This document shows, piece after piece, positions 34,935 to 43,424 of a stretch of DNA of 64,000 nucleotides. A model generated the notes under the pieces. The model did no database searches. It saw only the letters and a program-made list of their open reading frames with translations, and was not told the origin of the DNA. A program made the translations under genes and the position numbers. Origin of the DNA: Alphaproteobacteria bacterium (lineage in GTDB: Bacteria; Pseudomonadota; Alphaproteobacteria; Micavibrionales; Micavibrionaceae); the NCBI GenBank assembly GCA_016125135.1, contig WGMJ01000003.1:398317-462316 (forward strand), in the 5' to 3' direction. Numbering within the stretch: position 1 is the first letter of the stretch; the number at the start of each line of letters is the position of its first letter.

Positions 34935-35912
34935 TTATTGCTGGTTTTCGCTGTTCTTTGTTTTTAACAAAGAAAAAACGAGGCCCCCCAGAAGTGTGCC
35001 CACTGTTATCGCTAATGAGAGGGTGGGGTGAACATGGCCGACAAAATGTGAATAAAATACCTTCAGCCCGATAAAAATGAGCACAAGCGAGAGGGCATAT
35101 TTCAGATATTCAAACCGGTGCACAAGGGCCGCCAGTACAAAGTAAAGCGCCCGTAGGCCTAAAATGGCAAAAATATTGGCGGTGTAGATCACGTAAGTAT
35201 CCTGCGTAATCGCAAGCGCGGCGGGGATACTATCAAGCGCAAAAATAAGGTCAGCCATCTCGATAATAATGAGGGCAACAAATAGTGGCGTCATACGGCG
35301 GACGAGTTTGCCGTTTTGCTCTTCTTTCACAAAAAACCGGTTTCCTTGAATTTGCGGGCTGACGTTGAAATGGCCCATAATAAATTTGTAAAGCTTGCTG
35401 TCGCTGACATTAAACTCGGTGTCCTGACCCGTAAGAATTTTATAGCCTGTCCAGATCAGGAGGAGTGCGAAAAGGAAGAGAAGCCATTCAAACTGGGCAA
35501 TGATAGCGGTGCCCGCACCAATCATGATAAAGCGGAAAACAATAACGCCGATAATCCCCCAGAAAAGAACGCGGTGCTGGTATTCGCGCGGTATGGCAAA
35601 GTAAGAGAAAATAATCGACATGACAAAAATATTGTCCATCGAAAGAGATTCCTCGAGGAAATAAACTGTATAATAAAGTGCTGCCCGTTCTGGCCCGTTC
35701 TCGACATAGAAATAGATAAAAATGCCATAGAGAAGCGCCAGCGAAATATAGAAGGAGCTAAGCTTCAGACTTTCCTTGAATGTGACCTCGTGGTCTTTGC
35801 GGTTGAGTACACCAAGGTCAAAAACCAGCAGCGCAATAATGAATATAAAGAAACCGCCCCAGATCCATAATGGCTGTCCAACGATTTCAGTGGTAAGCAG
35901 TGAAAAATCCAT
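34935..35912 (-). CDS. TerC/Alx-family membrane protein
   Basis: 325 residues with seven to nine membrane helices. TerC-family landmarks: LVFDLGVLNRKDHEVTFKES, SLSMDNIFVMSIIFSYF and IIEMADLIFALDSIPAALAITQD, the last carrying the acidic residues that form the ion path. Alx of E. coli and its relatives export manganese. TerC relatives serve tellurite resistance or metal loading of exported enzymes. The full Alx/TerC-like length and these motifs are clear, the ion is inferred. A possible hairpin lies in its leader (35925-35965), but I could not match it to the manganese riboswitch. Confidence 0.88.
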   Translation of the reverse strand: MDFSLLTTEIVGQPLWIWGGFFIFIIALLVFDLGVLNRKDHEVTFKESLKLSSFYISLALLYGIFIYFYVENGPERAALYYTVYFLEESLSMDNIFVMSIIFSYFAIPREYQHRVLFWGIIGVIVFRFIMIGAGTAIIAQFEWLLFLFALLLIWTGYKILTGQDTEFNVSDSKLYKFIMGHFNVSPQIQGNRFFVKEEQNGKLVRRMTPLFVALIIIEMADLIFALDSIPAALAITQDTYVIYTANIFAILGLRALYFVLAALVHRFEYLKYALSLVLIFIGLKVFYSHFVGHVHPTLSLAITVGTLLGGLVFSLLKTKNSENQQ

Positions 35913-35979
35913 GGAGTACCTTTGTACAGCGCCAGCCTGATTCTGGCAAGCGCTGGCAGGCCTAAAAAGCCGTTAAACA

Positions 35980-36009
35980 CTTGACGAAACAACGTTTCAA
36001 GCCATATGT
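35980..36009 (+). promoter_or_regulatory. Candidate heat-shock-type promoter of hslVU
   Basis: CTTGAC at 35980-35985 is followed by about 17 bases and a CATATG-type -10 near 36003-36008. The -35 also fits a sigma-70 promoter. The place, 25 bases before the hslV ATG, is suitable, and hslVU is a heat-shock operon in most bacteria. The match to an RpoH pattern is only partial. Confidence 0.35.
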
Positions 36010-36033
36010 TTCAACAAAACCAGAAAGATATAG

Positions 36034-36582
36034 ATGAACGTTTTTGATGCACATCAGTGGCATGCCACAACAATTCTGGCCTTGCGCCGTGGTGACGAGG
36101 TTGTTATCGCGGGTGATGGTCAGGTGTCCATGGGGCCGACAATTCTAAAAGGCACAGCGAAAAAAGTTCGCCGTTTAGGCAAGGGTAACATTATTGCAGG
36201 CTTTGCCGGCGCCACAGCCGATGCTTTTACTTTGTTTGAAAGACTGGAAGCAAAACTGGAAGCGCACCCGGGCCAGTTGATGCGTGCTTGTGTTGAACTT
36301 GCAAAAGATTGGCGCACCGATAAATATTTACGCCGCCTCGAAGCACTGATGGCGGTATGTGATAAAACAACATCACTGATACTCTCCGGCACAGGGGATG
36401 TTGTAGAGCCTGATGACGGTATTATCGGCATCGGGTCTGGCGGTCACTACGCGCTTGCAGCGGCGCGTGCGCTCATTGACCAGAAAGATATGGAGCTTGA
36501 AGCGATTGCCCGTAAGTCTATGGGGATTGCTGCAGATATCTGTGTTTATACAAACCATAATTTTGTTGTTGAGAAACTTTAA
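36034..36582 (+). CDS. hslV: HslV peptidase subunit of the HslUV protease
   Basis: A cytoplasmic, proteasome-like threonine peptidase that forms a double hexamer docked to HslU. 182 residues. The active-site Thr follows the usual short propeptide in [12 protein letters not shown]. The next motif [25 protein letters not shown] (named by GDGQVSMG) is family-specific, and [16 protein letters not shown] is present. The gene is followed by hslU after 3 bases. Length and motifs are complete. Confidence 0.97.
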   Translation: MNVFDAHQWHATTILALRRGDEVVIAGDGQVSMGPTILKGTAKKVRRLGKGNIIAGFAGATADAFTLFERLEAKLEAHPGQLMRACVELAKDWRTDKYLRRLEALMAVCDKTTSLILSGTGDVVEPDDGIIGIGSGGHYALAAARALIDQKDMELEAIARKSMGIAADICVYTNHNFVVEKL

Positions 36583-36585
36583 TCC

Positions 36586-37947
36586 ATGACCGAGACTTCT
36601 TATTCCACAACTGCGATTGATTTTTCACACTTGCTTGAGATTCCAAACTTCTCTCCGCGCGAGATCGTTTCCGAGCTGGATCGCCATATTATCGGGCAGG
36701 GTGATGCAAAAAAAGCTGTCGCTGTTGCCTTGCGCAACCGCTGGCGCCGTATGCAGTTATCTGCCGACATGCAAGAAGAAGTGTATCCGAAAAACATTTT
36801 AATGATTGGCCCCACGGGTGTTGGTAAAACCGAGATTGCCCGCAGGCTCGCCAAGCTGGCGCAAGCGCCGTTTATCAAGGTTGAGGCTACAAAATTCACC
36901 GAAGTGGGGTATGTCGGGAAAGACGTCGAGTCAATCATTCGTGATCTGGTCGAGGTCAGCATCCACATGACGCGCGACCGTATGCGCAAGATGGTTGTAG
37001 CGCAGGCGGAACTTGCAGCAGAAGACCGCGTGCTTGATGCACTTGTAGGCGCAGAAGCGGGGGATACAACCCGTCAGCTTTTCCGCAAGCAACTGCGTGA
37101 GGGTGCGCTCGATAAAAAAGAAATTGAAATCGAAGTCATGGATAACAGTAGCCCGATGCCGGCACTTGATATTCCGGGCATGCCGGGAGCCTCGATGAGT
37201 ATGATCAGTATCGGTGATATGTTCGGTAAAGGCTTTGGCGAAAAGAAAAAGCGACGCAAGATGGCCGTCAAAGAAGCGCTTGAAGTGCTCACAACAGAAG
37301 AGTCGGATAAATTGCTGGATGATGAGAAGGTAACAACAACAGCACTCACGCTTGTCCAGCAAAACGGCATTGTGTTTCTGGACGAGATTGACAAAATTGC
37401 CACACGCAATGATATACGCGGCGGTGATGTAAGCCGTGAGGGCGTCCAGCGTGATTTGCTACCCCTGATCGAGGGAACGAACGTTTCAACAAAATACGGC
37501 AATGTGAAAACGGACCATATTCTTTTTATTGCGAGTGGTGCCTTCCATTACACAAAACCATCGGACTTGCTGGCAGAATTACAGGGCCGCTTGCCAATAC
37601 GCGTAGAGCTAGCACCACTCACGCAGGCTGATTTCCGCCGTATTCTAACTGAAACCGATTATTGCTTGATCAAGCAATATAAAGCCTTGATGGGCACCGA
37701 GAAGCTGGATCTGGAATTTACCGACAGTGCGATAGAAGAACTTGCCCGTCTCGCGTTCGAGATCAATGAAACGGTCGAGAATATCGGCGCGCGCCGCTTG
37801 CATACGGTGCTAGAGAAATTGCTGGAAGAGATCAGCTTCACAGCCTCTGACCGCGCAGGCGAGAAAGTGAAAATTGATGAAGCAATGGTTCTTGCGCAAG
37901 TGTCAGAGCTTGCAAAAAACACCGACCTCTCGAAATTTATTCTTTAG
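36586..37947 (+). CDS. hslU: HslU ATPase subunit of the HslUV protease
   Basis: An AAA+ unfoldase that feeds proteins to HslV. 453 residues. Walker [16 protein letters not shown], the pore-loop region [19 protein letters not shown], then the intermediate (I) domain at about 115-245 with Met-rich, Lys-rich segments, Walker [10 protein letters not shown], sensor 1 ASGAFH and the C-terminal sensor 2 [12 protein letters not shown]. The C-terminus ends DLSKFIL, the tail that inserts into HslV (usually ending in Ile-Leu). No anomaly was seen. It closes an hslVU operon that is convergent with the gene at 37957. Confidence 0.97.
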   Translation: MTETSYSTTAIDFSHLLEIPNFSPREIVSELDRHIIGQGDAKKAVAVALRNRWRRMQLSADMQEEVYPKNILMIGPTGVGKTEIARRLAKLAQAPFIKVEATKFTEVGYVGKDVESIIRDLVEVSIHMTRDRMRKMVVAQAELAAEDRVLDALVGAEAGDTTRQLFRKQLREGALDKKEIEIEVMDNSSPMPALDIPGMPGASMSMISIGDMFGKGFGEKKKRRKMAVKEALEVLTTEESDKLLDDEKVTTTALTLVQQNGIVFLDEIDKIATRNDIRGGDVSREGVQRDLLPLIEGTNVSTKYGNVKTDHILFIASGAFHYTKPSDLLAELQGRLPIRVELAPLTQADFRRILTETDYCLIKQYKALMGTEKLDLEFTDSAIEELARLAFEINETVENIGARRLHTVLEKLLEEISFTASDRAGEKVKIDEAMVLAQVSELAKNTDLSKFIL

Positions 37948-37956
37948 CCCCGTTTT

Positions 37957-38592
37957 CTAGAAATCCATTGCGTAGGCTGTCGGAATTGCCTTCTTGGCCT
38001 GACTACACAGGGCGTGAATTGCATCGGGGCCATGAGATGATAAATCCAGAGTCTTGAAGCCCTTTGTTGAGACGGCTTTTTTCTTGCTGCCTTTTTTAGG
38101 CGCCGCTGGCTCGTAACAATATTCTAGTTGCGGCCGAATGTCATCTGGCAGATGTGCGCTCGCCATAATCAGAAGTTCGGGCAGTACAGTACGTGACTCA
38201 TTGGCACAAAACACACTGGATAGTTTTCTATCGCGTGTAATAGTTCTTCCGGATCCTGTTTTACCGCGGACATAGAGTGCATAGTCTTGTTCGTAGTGTC
38301 GTGCAGGCTGGTGGTTGACAACAAGCGTGAAAACAGGAGCGTCGGCAGATCTTGGCTCCACAAGTGTTGTGAATGTTTGCCCTTCATGAAATCTTTTTGA
38401 AAGTGTATTCGGGAAGTGGCGTGCACCAATATCAACCGTTTGTAGCCCCGCGCCGATAGCGTTAAAAATGCCTGCCAGTTCGTTCGCTCTGATAAAATTA
38501 TCGTGTGCCTGTAAAGCTTGCTGCTTCCCGTTCACATGTATTTCGATCGGAATGTCCTTGTTCCGTTGATAGACGGTTATTTGCTGTTTCAT
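37957..38592 (-). CDS. Hypothetical protein, 211 residues
   Basis: No family is recognised. It starts with a strand-rich region (QITVYQRNKDIPIEIHVNG), has VDIGARHFPNTLSKRF and FTTLVEPRSADAPVFTLVVNHQ, then TGSGRTITRDRKL and a Lys-rich linker (APKKGSKKKAVS) before the C-terminal helix. No signal peptide or membrane segment. It lies between hslU (convergent, 9 bases) and the DUF983 gene upstream, on the same strand as the latter. Base composition is like its neighbours. Confidence 0.55.
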   Translation of the reverse strand: MKQQITVYQRNKDIPIEIHVNGKQQALQAHDNFIRANELAGIFNAIGAGLQTVDIGARHFPNTLSKRFHEGQTFTTLVEPRSADAPVFTLVVNHQPARHYEQDYALYVRGKTGSGRTITRDRKLSSVFCANESRTVLPELLIMASAHLPDDIRPQLEYCYEPAAPKKGSKKKAVSTKGFKTLDLSSHGPDAIHALCSQAKKAIPTAYAMDF

Positions 38593-38647
38593 ATGCGCCC
38601 CCTGTTTGCTGGATTAATAACAGTGGAGATTTTTTATGGCAAGAACT

Positions 38648-39001
38648 TTATGGCCCGCGTTTCAGGTGCTGTATCTGGATAATGAGACTTTTTAGGGGTT
38701 TCAGCAGGCCGAGCGTGATTGCGAGGGCTAAGACGCCCCAGAGAATAACATGCACCCATAAAGGCGGGCTGAAAGAAAATTCAAACGCAATTGCCAGTGG
38801 AACCAACAAGAAGCCCAGTACAAAAATAAGAAATACAGCAGGGCCATCGGCGCTGTCATTGTCGGCATAGGATGTGCCACACAGGGTGCATGCGGGAGCA
38901 AGATCAAATGATTTTGGCTTATAGAGTGCGCCCTTGCCGCAAGCGGGGCATTTGCAAAATACTGCACGTCGCCATGTTTCTGAGGAAAGGCCAAGGAACA
39001 T
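38648..39001 (-). CDS. DUF983 family zinc-ribbon membrane protein
   Basis: 117 residues. The N-terminus has a zinc ribbon with two CxxC pairs, CPACGKGALY and CTLCGTSY. Two membrane helices follow (FLIFVLGFLLVPLAIAF and VHVILWGVLALAITLGLL). This is the DUF983 layout, a family frequently linked to cytochrome c oxidase genes in alphaproteobacteria, and here it lies just downstream of ctaE. A terminator lies between the two genes. Its function is not known. Confidence 0.85.
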   Translation of the reverse strand: MFLGLSSETWRRAVFCKCPACGKGALYKPKSFDLAPACTLCGTSYADNDSADGPAVFLIFVLGFLLVPLAIAFEFSFSPPLWVHVILWGVLALAITLGLLKPLKSLIIQIQHLKRGP

Positions 39002-39015
39002 TTTATTTCTCCATA

Positions 39016-39043
39016 AAAAAATCCCCGCGAAATGCGGGGATTT
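39016..39043 (-). terminator. Rho-independent terminator of the cta operon
   Basis: AAATCCCCGC, a 5-base loop and GCGGGGATTT form a perfect 10-bp stem. On the minus strand it runs into seven T and lies 12 bases past the ctaE stop, so it ends the ctaB-ctaE transcript ahead of the DUF983 gene, whose start is at 39001. Confidence 0.88.
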
Positions 39044-39054
39044 GCTTTTAGTGG

Positions 39055-39984
39055 TTAGTGGCCACCGGCACCACCACCAGCAGCTTCCAGAGCTGCGCGG
39101 GCTGCTTCGTGATCACCTGTACCAATCATGCCGCCCCACCAGTAGACAGCGATAAAGAGGAACAGCCAGACAACGTCAACAAAGTGCCAGTACCATGCGG
39201 CGGCCTCAAAACCAAAATGTTTGTCGGCGGTGAAATGGCCTTTCTTGGCGCGGAGCCAGCAAACAAACAGGAAGATCGTCCCGATAATCACGTGGAAACC
39301 GTGGAAGCCTGTCGCCATAAAGAAGGTGGAACCATATGTACCGTCTTTAATGCTGAAATGGGCATGTAAATATTCATAGGCCTGGAAGCACAGGAAGAAT
39401 GCGCCCAGTAATACAGTCAGGCCCAATGCCTTGATGAAGTTTTTCTGGTCACCATGAACAATCGCCGCGTGCGCCCATGTCACTGTGCAGCCCGAGAGTA
39501 GCAGAATCATCGTCATCAGGAAGGGAAGCTCGAAGGCAGGAATAGTTGTAATTTGCGGTGGTGGCCATGCGCCATGTGTATATTCCATACGCAAGACTTC
39601 ATGTGCATCCTGAATAAACAGGCTGGCATCGAAGAAGGCCCAGAAGAAAGCAACGAAGAACATGACTTCGGATGAAATAAAGAGCGCCATGCCGTAACGA
39701 AGGCCCACTTCGGTGATCGGGTTGTGAACGCGTTCGGTAACGGATTCGAAAATAATGTCCTTCCACCAGAAGAACATCACAGCGAGTACGCAGGTCAGGC
39801 CAATGAAGAAACCTTTCAAACCAACCTTGATGCCGAAAATCTCGACACCATGCATGAAGAAAACAGCACCAAGTGCAAGAAACATGGCGGCAAAAGCGCC
39901 AATAAGGGGCCAGATGCTCGGGCGCACAAGGTGATAAGGGTGCGGGCGGCCGGTTGTTGAGTATTCGACGATATGGTCTGCCAT
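39055..39984 (-). CDS. ctaE: Cytochrome c oxidase subunit III
   Basis: Subunit III of the aa3-type oxidase in the inner membrane. 309 residues with seven helices. Motifs: WPLIGAFAAMFLALGAVFFMHG, the GLRYGMALFISSEVMFFVAFFWAFF helix (named by ISSEVMFF), GWPP-like HGAWPPPQI and ATGFHGFHVIIG with the conserved His and Gly. A Gly/Ala/His-rich tail ends the protein. It is the last gene of ctaB-CoxF-ctaG-ctaE. Subunits I and II are not in this window. Confidence 0.96.
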   Translation of the reverse strand: MADHIVEYSTTGRPHPYHLVRPSIWPLIGAFAAMFLALGAVFFMHGVEIFGIKVGLKGFFIGLTCVLAVMFFWWKDIIFESVTERVHNPITEVGLRYGMALFISSEVMFFVAFFWAFFDASLFIQDAHEVLRMEYTHGAWPPPQITTIPAFELPFLMTMILLLSGCTVTWAHAAIVHGDQKNFIKALGLTVLLGAFFLCFQAYEYLHAHFSIKDGTYGSTFFMATGFHGFHVIIGTIFLFVCWLRAKKGHFTADKHFGFEAAAWYWHFVDVVWLFLFIAVYWWGGMIGTGDHEAARAALEAAGGGAGGH

Positions 39985-40007
39985 GGGGTTTCCGTAAGTA
40001 GAGAGGG

Positions 40008-40586
40008 TTATTCGTTGGGCTGATTATAAAAGTCTTCGAGCGCATCATCAAGACGCTTCGTTGAAGATTTATAATAGGTATAGGAGAGGGTGATCGTATC
40101 GACATCGCGCATGGCGGGGTCTTCGGCAAATTCGGGGTCTATAAAGAAGACAACAGGGAAGGTTACGCTCTGGCCCGGGCCAATCACCTGTTCCTGAAAG
40201 CAGAAACACTGGGTTTTGTTAAAATACTTCCCGACTTTTGCTGGCGTCACATTATAAAGCGCAACGCCGCCTGTTGGCAGGTCGCTTTCATTCACTGCGT
40301 TAAAAGCGAGCAGGCGCTGTTCCCCCGCTTTGACGGTGAGTTTCTTTTCCTCGGCGCTGAATTTCCACGGCAGGGCAGAATCGATATCGGTATTCAGTCG
40401 CACATGCACAACCCGCCCTGTAATTCTATCGGGCGCTTTAACCGCCACTTGTGTTGTGCCGTCATAGCCGGTGACACGGCAGAAAAGGTCATAGAGGGGG
40501 ACGGAGGCGAAGGAGAGGCCCAGCATAACCGCAACAATCACCAGAACCATTTTTAATGTTGCGGTGTTTTTGTCGCGCTGGTTCAT
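40008..40586 (-). CDS. ctaG: Cytochrome c oxidase assembly protein CtaG (Cox11)
   Basis: Delivers copper to the CuB site of oxidase subunit I. 192 residues with one N-terminal membrane helix (VLVIVAVMLGLSFASVPLYDLFC) and a periplasmic Ig-like domain. The copper-binding motif CFCFQEQ is present (Cys-x-Cys), as are VPLYDLFCRVTGYDGTTQ and FFIDPEFAEDPAMRDV. The ATG overlaps the stop of the tiny upstream gene (ATGA), and ctaE follows 23 bases later. The placement confirms a copper/heme oxidase assembly unit. Confidence 0.96.
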   Translation of the reverse strand: MNQRDKNTATLKMVLVIVAVMLGLSFASVPLYDLFCRVTGYDGTTQVAVKAPDRITGRVVHVRLNTDIDSALPWKFSAEEKKLTVKAGEQRLLAFNAVNESDLPTGGVALYNVTPAKVGKYFNKTQCFCFQEQVIGPGQSVTFPVVFFIDPEFAEDPAMRDVDTITLSYTYYKSSTKRLDDALEDFYNQPNE

Positions 40587-40690
40587 GTTTTCGTCATTTT
40601 TAAAATAGTCACAATCCAGACGAGTGTTGCAAACCCGAGGATAATCAGGAGTGCACCAAGGTTACGTTTTTTTATGGGGTCTTTGTTCAT
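40583..40690 (-). CDS. CoxF-like 35-residue membrane protein
   Basis: A very short gene between ctaB and ctaG, translationally coupled on both sides (its ATG overlaps the ctaB stop as TAATG, and its TGA overlaps the ctaG ATG). The product is a basic N-terminus (MNKDPIKKRNLG), one helix (ALLIILGFATLVWIVTIL) and a charged end (KMTKT). Tiny single-helix proteins of this shape, sometimes called CoxF or a CtaG-associated protein, occur at the same place in many alphaproteobacterial oxidase operons. Their role is not settled. Confidence 0.8.
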   Translation of the reverse strand: MNKDPIKKRNLGALLIILGFATLVWIVTILKMTKT

Positions 40691-41589
40691 TATAGGCCTG
40701 TATCAAACATGAAAGCGAGAAAGAGTGCAAAAAGATAAAAAACAGAATAGCCGAACATCAGCCGTGCGTCTTTGGCAGCATCGGATTTTAGAACACGCCA
40801 TGCTGTTATAATAAAAATAACATTCAATACCGCAGCAGCACTTGCATAAATAAGGCCGGTATAGCCCATAAAATAAGGGCTTAAACAAAGCGGCAGAAGA
40901 ACAAGTGTATAAAAGAACATTTGCCATTTTGTATGTGTTGCACCTTTTACAAGGGGCATCATCGGGATATTGGCTCGTTTGTAGTCTTCGTTGCTATTAA
41001 GCGCGAGTGCCCAGAAATGTGGCGGCGTCCAGAAAAATATAATTGCGAATAAAATCCATGGCAGTGGGTGTGCAACATCACCCATGGCAATCGCCCAGCC
41101 GACAACTGGCGGGAAGGCACCAGCAGCGCCACCAATAACAATATTCTGCTCGGTGCGCGGCTTTAAAATGATTGTATAAATGACAGCATAGAAAAACATG
41201 GCAAAAGCCAGCCAGAAAGCAGCAGCCCAATTCGCCGCAAGCCCGATAAACCCTATTGCCAGTGCGCCACTGAGAATAGAAAAGGCGAGTGCATCATCCG
41301 CCATGATTTTACCGGTAGGAAGAACGCGTGTGCGTGTACGGTGCATGACAGCATCCAGATGGCGCTCGTACCACATATTAAAAGCGCCCGAAGCGCCAGC
41401 GCCCAGCACAAGGGCCAATAACGCCACAAGGGCTAACAAAGGGTGCATCTGGCTGGCTGCAGGGGCGATCCAGAAGCCCACAAAGCCGGTAAAAAGCACA
41501 AGGCTCATAACCCGTGGCTTCAGCAGGCTGAAGACATCTTTAAGGGTCGCTATGTTAGAATGGCTGTTAAGTGCGGTTTCCGTGCCCAT
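40690..41589 (-). CDS. ctaB: Protoheme IX farnesyltransferase (heme O synthase)
   Basis: A UbiA-family inner-membrane enzyme that adds a farnesyl chain to heme b, making heme O for the oxidase. 299 residues with about nine helices. Motifs: LLKPRVMSLVLFTGFVGF, the first Asp-rich site NMWYERHLDAVMHRTRTRVLPTG (NMWYERHLDAVM core), and TPPHFWALALNSNEDYKRANIPM (named by HFWALAL and NEDYKRANIPM). Complete. It opens the small oxidase assembly operon, with no coxA or coxB ahead of it as would be usual. The gene upstream is divergent. Confidence 0.95.
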   Translation of the reverse strand: MGTETALNSHSNIATLKDVFSLLKPRVMSLVLFTGFVGFWIAPAASQMHPLLALVALLALVLGAGASGAFNMWYERHLDAVMHRTRTRVLPTGKIMADDALAFSILSGALAIGFIGLAANWAAAFWLAFAMFFYAVIYTIILKPRTEQNIVIGGAAGAFPPVVGWAIAMGDVAHPLPWILFAIIFFWTPPHFWALALNSNEDYKRANIPMMPLVKGATHTKWQMFFYTLVLLPLCLSPYFMGYTGLIYASAAAVLNVIFIITAWRVLKSDAAKDARLMFGYSVFYLFALFLAFMFDTGL

Positions 41590-41716
41590 GGGCCAGATAT
41601 ATAAGTATTTTTACGATTTTTCCAGATTGCTTAAAATTTTAACTAAATTTTTGGGAAAAATTTGCGAAAATAAGGATGGGTATGGTTTAATGCGGTTTTA
41701 GAGGGTTTTGCTCATT

Positions 41717-43003
41717 ATGCATAATTCGGCGTTCAATAAGTTGTTTAACATCAGTATGTTAATGGCTGCTTTGGCGGTATTTTTGCCAGCTGAAGCATTT
41801 GCTGAAACAAATCACATTGGCGCGATGGCCAATAATCTGCTGAATGCAGTCAGCTCGATTCCCGGTTTTGTCGCCGCCTGTTCTTATCTGGGCGGTCTTG
41901 TTCTCGCCATTATGGCGATCATCAAGCTCAAGGATCATATTGAAGATCCGCGCCAGCCTTTGCGTGAAGCGGTTGTCCGCTTCCTGATTGGCGGTATGTT
42001 ATTTGCGTTGCCGATTGTTTTTGCGGCAATGAGAAACACAATCGACCCGAACAATACAGGAATTGATCCAGGCGGTCTTACAGGGTTCCTGAACGATATC
42101 GGTGATTTCTTCAGTGACCTGTTTGGCGATGGCCTCGGCACCTTTATGGATGAGGCAATGGGTGTGGGTGGTGTTCTCACGAACATTTCTATGGCGCTCA
42201 AGCCGCTGACCGGATTCCTGATCGGGATTGCTTATATATTCGGTGTTGTGATTGGTGTTACCGGTATTGTGAAGCTGAAAGAACACTTACTTGACCCGAA
42301 ACAGGTTCAGGTATTCGAGCCCATCAAACGTTTCTTGGCGGCGGGCTGTTTCTTTGCGCTTCCTGCGGTTATTTCAGCCACCCGCGACACGCTCAATGGC
42401 GGCGGTGGTTTCTCTGATTTCCTTCTCATCCTGATCGGCTTGCGCGGCTTCAGCCTTGGAGCTGGCGGCGAAGGTCTGGACGGCGTTTTCCTTGGCGCGA
42501 TTTCAAACATCTACACACCGATGATCATGTTGATCCGCATCTTCTCTTTCCTTGCCGGCGCGGCATTGGTGATGGTGGGTATCAGCCGTTTACTGAAAAC
42601 AGCACAGGATGGCGCGCGCGGTCCGAGCGGCATCGGCACAATTATGACATTCGTTGCGGCCAGTGCTTTGCTCTCGATCGGTTCCATGATATCCTCTTTA
42701 ACAACGACAATGTTCGGGTGGGACGATAATCTGGACTTTGGCACACTTGCTTTCTCGACAGGGGAAGCTGCAGTCGATGTCCACCTCCAGAATGTCTACA
42801 AGGGTGTTGTCGCCTTTATGACGATGGTTGGTATGCTGAGTGTTGTTAAAGGGTTCTTTGTTCTGCGCGCATCTGCGGAGGGCAATTCACAAGCTTCAAT
42901 CATGGCAGGGGTAACCCATTTGGTGGGTGGCGCTATTGCCGTGAATCTGGGGGCACTGGTTAAAGCGGTGCAAAGTACATTAGGTCTGTCTGTTTTGAGT
43001 TAA
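41717..43003 (+). CDS. Type IVB secretion IcmC/IcmD-like membrane protein with four repeat units
   Basis: 428 residues from the ATG at 41717. A TTG nine bases earlier is possible. After a signal-like segment, four copies of one membrane unit follow: residues about 49-109, 164-226, 269-332 and 361-422. The first two carry the strong pattern SYLGGLVLAIMAIIKLKDHI/AYIFGVVIGVTGIVKLKEHL, then a DPxQ box and FALPxVxxAxRxT. The same unit makes up IcmD (next gene). In Legionella IcmC, DotV and IcmD are separate single-unit proteins. This looks like a multi-unit homologue placed where icmC belongs. It probably forms an inner-membrane part of the machine. Confidence 0.75.
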   Translation: MHNSAFNKLFNISMLMAALAVFLPAEAFAETNHIGAMANNLLNAVSSIPGFVAACSYLGGLVLAIMAIIKLKDHIEDPRQPLREAVVRFLIGGMLFALPIVFAAMRNTIDPNNTGIDPGGLTGFLNDIGDFFSDLFGDGLGTFMDEAMGVGGVLTNISMALKPLTGFLIGIAYIFGVVIGVTGIVKLKEHLLDPKQVQVFEPIKRFLAAGCFFALPAVISATRDTLNGGGGFSDFLLILIGLRGFSLGAGGEGLDGVFLGAISNIYTPMIMLIRIFSFLAGAALVMVGISRLLKTAQDGARGPSGIGTIMTFVAASALLSIGSMISSLTTTMFGWDDNLDFGTLAFSTGEAAVDVHLQNVYKGVVAFMTMVGMLSVVKGFFVLRASAEGNSQASIMAGVTHLVGGAIAVNLGALVKAVQSTLGLSVLS

Positions 43004-43019
43004 AACTTTAGGAGGTTCA

Positions 43020-43412
43020 ATGCTCAAGAAAATCAAACTTCTATCATTACAAACAAGTGCTGCGTTTATTGTCGGGGCTATGACATCATCTGCTCAGGCC
43101 GGCACAAATAACTTCAGCGAAATTTCGCGGAACATTATTACCTCGATCCAGGATTTGCCAGGTCTCCTTTCAGGTGTTTCATACCTGTTCGGTTTGATCC
43201 TTGCGATCATGGGTGTTCTTGGTATTAAGGACCACATTGAAAACCCGGAACAAACCAAACTGAAAGAGGGTGCTGCGAAGCTCCTGATCGGTGGTGGTCT
43301 GTTTGCCCTGCCAACAGTTATTGAAGCGATGCAATCGACAATCGGTTCTGGTAGTGGCGCGGACGTACAGGCAAACCTGACAGGTGTCGGGTTTGGCGTT
43401 GGCGGCAACTAA
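43020..43412 (+). CDS. icmD: Type IVB secretion protein IcmD/DotP-like
   Basis: 130 residues with an AGGAGG ribosome site, a signal-like N-terminus (LQTSAAFIVGAMTSSAQA) and two hydrophobic stretches forming the IcmD unit: SGVSYLFGLILAIMGVLGIKDHI, then NPEQ, then LLIGGGLFALPTVIEAMQSTI, all named here by their cores. It ends in a Gly-rich tail. The order icmC-icmD-icmJ-icmB matches the Legionella Dot/Icm locus. DotP/IcmD is a small membrane component whose exact role is not known. It lies 16 bases after the four-unit protein and 12 before icmJ. Confidence 0.82.
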   Translation: MLKKIKLLSLQTSAAFIVGAMTSSAQAGTNNFSEISRNIITSIQDLPGLLSGVSYLFGLILAIMGVLGIKDHIENPEQTKLKEGAAKLLIGGGLFALPTVIEAMQSTIGSGSGADVQANLTGVGFGVGGN

Positions 43413-43424
43413 TCGCGACAATAA

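Noticed and set aside
35913..36000. A possible yybP-ykoY manganese riboswitch in front of the TerC/Alx gene
   Set aside because: Only a GCCAGC/GCTGGC hairpin is visible. The conserved internal loop motifs of that riboswitch were not found.
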